Positions 62,514 to 64,000 of a stretch of DNA of 64,000 nt are shown in pieces. Source of the stretch: Ectocarpus siliculosus. Lineage: Eukaryota > Sar > Phaeophyceae > Ectocarpales > Ectocarpaceae. Numbering within the stretch: the first letter of the stretch is position 1; the number at the start of each line of letters is the position of its first letter. Position numbers and translations under genes: made by a program. The stretch covers positions 5,607,369 through 5,671,368 of the forward strand of contig FN649740.1 in NCBI GenBank assembly GCA_000310025.1, written 5' to 3'. The notes below the pieces were generated by a model. That model searched no databases and was not told where the DNA came from. It saw only the letters and a program-made list of their open reading frames with translations.

Positions 62514-63603
62514 CAGTAGTGGTCCCGATATAGTGACACCCTGAATAGTGAAATGCCCTCAATAGTGGCATCAAAATCTCTTGTCACAATCTCAACCCGA
62601 TATAGTGGTATTGTACCACTATTGAGGACGGGTCCCTCAATAGTGGCATTTCGGGAATCTCACCCCCCCAATAGTGGCAATTCAAAACGCCGGAGCCTCC
62701 CAGTTTTTCACCGCAAGCTCTGTCCAAAGACGCAAGGGAGATTTTTTTGTAGAACGTTGGCAACATGTACGTCAAAGAGGACACATTTTGTGACAACGAG
62801 GTTGAGCTAGACAACACCGAAGATTCCGAGAGTGAGAGAGGTGGAGGGATGAAGGCGCCGGCATCGTTCGCGGAACTGTCTGGGATTTTTGGTCCTCTAG
62901 AAGAGTACGCGGAGTCGTGTGGCATTGGCGAGGCCAGGCATTTCCTCCGTAAGGCAAAGATGGCATTCTTCGCAGCACACGCCGCTAGACCGTCACGCAG
63001 TTGGTCATAGTGTAGTGGTACTGATTGGTCGGTTGACGCCTACAGGTGCAAAAGCATCGTGACGGTTGGGATTGATACGCCGGATTAGGGAGTGTTCGGT
63101 GTTTTCAACTTGGTTGCTCCAGTTGGTTTCACGTACATTGATATTTCAACATGGATGGGTGTTTTGCTTGCGTTGAACCCCATCATGGATGGCCAGACAA
63201 GACAAAGAAAAATGGTGGTACTTTGTGCAGTCCGCCTGCACACAAAAGGTAGGGTGCGATCGCCAAAGGCCTCGTTGTCACAAGACGACGTCAAGTGTCA
63301 ACGCACACGTGATGGGCAGACGCCTGCGTTTGTTTTCACGCGGATACTGGGGCACACAACAAAAGAGGGCGGACCCAGATACATGTAAACGCATACATAC
63401 GAGTGAAGATCCAAGGAACAACTGTCCGTAGCGGAAGCATCAAAGCTTATTTTCCGATATAGTGGCAATAATGCCACTATTGACTGCCACTATTGACTAG
63501 TCAATAGTAGCATTATTGCCACTATATCGAATAGTGGCATTGCCCTGAATAGTGGCATATTTTCCTCTTGCCACTACATGCCACTATATCGGGACCACTA
63601 CTG
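62514..63603. mobile_element. Tc1/mariner-pogo (Tigger-like) non-autonomous transposon
   Basis: Perfect terminal inverted repeats begin CAGTAGTGGTCCCGATATAG and are flanked on each side by TA, the Tc1/mariner target duplication. Subterminal zones are packed with ATAGTGGCA units in both orientations. The internal frame 62765-63010 has an acidic Ser/Glu/Asp stretch, then SFAELSGIFGPLEEYAES and a short helix. This resembles the acidic, helical C-terminal tail of pogo/Tigger transposases. The DDE core is missing, so the 1,090-bp copy is an internally deleted derivative. Confidence 0.8.
62765..63010 (+). pseudogene. Remnant of pogo/Tigger transposase C-terminus
   Basis: 82 codons from ATG 62765. 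An acidic segment precedes a two-helix tail of the kind that ends Tigger transposases. It lacks the DNA-binding and DDE domains, so it is not a functional transposase. The family call is from pattern memory, not a search. Confidence 0.45.
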
Positions 63604-63611
63604 TAGTGCCG

Positions 63612-63874
63612 TTTACTCCAACCCGTGGTCACACAGAAGAGCCCCTCTCTCTACCCTCCCCTCCTGCGGTACTTTGCCTTCGATTTTTAATGCGAGAAGA
63701 GTTCAGCACTCTCTTCCCTCTGTGTACACACGAACTAGCGCTATCCACTAGGCCAGGAGCGGAAGCGAGAGAAAACTCACTTTGCAAGAGAAGCTCGCTT
63801 ACGCCGGGATTCGAACCCCTGACCTGACCTCTAGAAGGTTTCGAGGTTACCAACTAGACCACCGGGGCGACCGG
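63612..63874 (-). repeat. tRNA-derived SINE (copy 2)
   Basis: Read on the minus strand from 63874, it has an A-box-like TGGTCTAGTTGGTAACC and a B-box GGGTTCGAATCCC about 50 bases later. Its head and parts of its body match the copy at 35,931. The tail ends within a few bases of the Tigger-like element. Acceptor-stem pairing is poor, so a working tRNA is unlikely. Confidence 0.65.
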
Positions 63875-64000
63875 CATAGGTGTACACGATAGCCACACGA
63901 TACGAGTCCTACGTACGTACGCTATTTGAAAGGTCCGCAACGGAGCGAACAAAATTCGTCCGCCTCGATTCGGAAAGTTGCCTCATCGTACATCAGGCAT

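Overview
The window is nuclear DNA of a eukaryote, most likely a brown alga or a close photosynthetic stramenopile. Genes are cut into many small exons by introns of several hundred bases with GT(R)AGT donors. The first gene encodes an N-terminus with an ASA|F plastid-import motif, typical of heterokont secondary plastids. Neighbouring genes alternate strand. The species is inferred from style only.

Left part, 1-36,923, is genic and alternates: a plastid glutaredoxin (-, first exon at 367-612), SURF1 (+, 1,029 to about 5.4 kb), an unrecognised organelle-targeted gene (-, 11,348 down to about 5.8 kb), an ankyrin-repeat protein kinase (+, 11,521-26,453, about 20 exons) and a secreted catalase-peroxidase KatG (-, 36,923-27,657, 13 exons whose reading phases all close). 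Two gene pairs are head to head with short shared promoters (about 416 and 172 bp). Two or three introns look like GC-AG introns.

Middle part, 36,924-43,265, has no supported gene. It holds foldback elements, hairpins and dispersed or tandem repeats.

Right part: 43,266-57,264 is a complete 14-kb Ty3/Gypsy LTR retrotransposon with apparently identical 297-bp LTRs and a 5-bp target duplication (ACAAT), so a recent insertion. Its polyprotein is unusual. Gag carries a 45-bp-repeat coiled coil and an SR-rich tract. A complete-looking NADAR (YbiA-like, ADP-ribose/guanine-linked) domain sits between the nucleocapsid zinc knuckle and the protease. Pol ends in a GPY/F module, a chromodomain-like and a Tudor-like module. 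The coding sequence is split by two +1 frame changes and one in-frame UGA. The NADAR-bearing retroelement is the best candidate for an undescribed system.

Flanking it are a hAT-like element with an 8-bp target duplication (57,594-58,440), a further inverted-repeat element (59,084-59,935), a second copy of a dispersed repeat (60.4-61.2 kb), possible exons of an unknown gene (61.3-62.2 kb), a Tc1/mariner-pogo (Tigger-like) element (62,514-63,603) and a tRNA-derived SINE. A related SINE lies in KatG intron 1.
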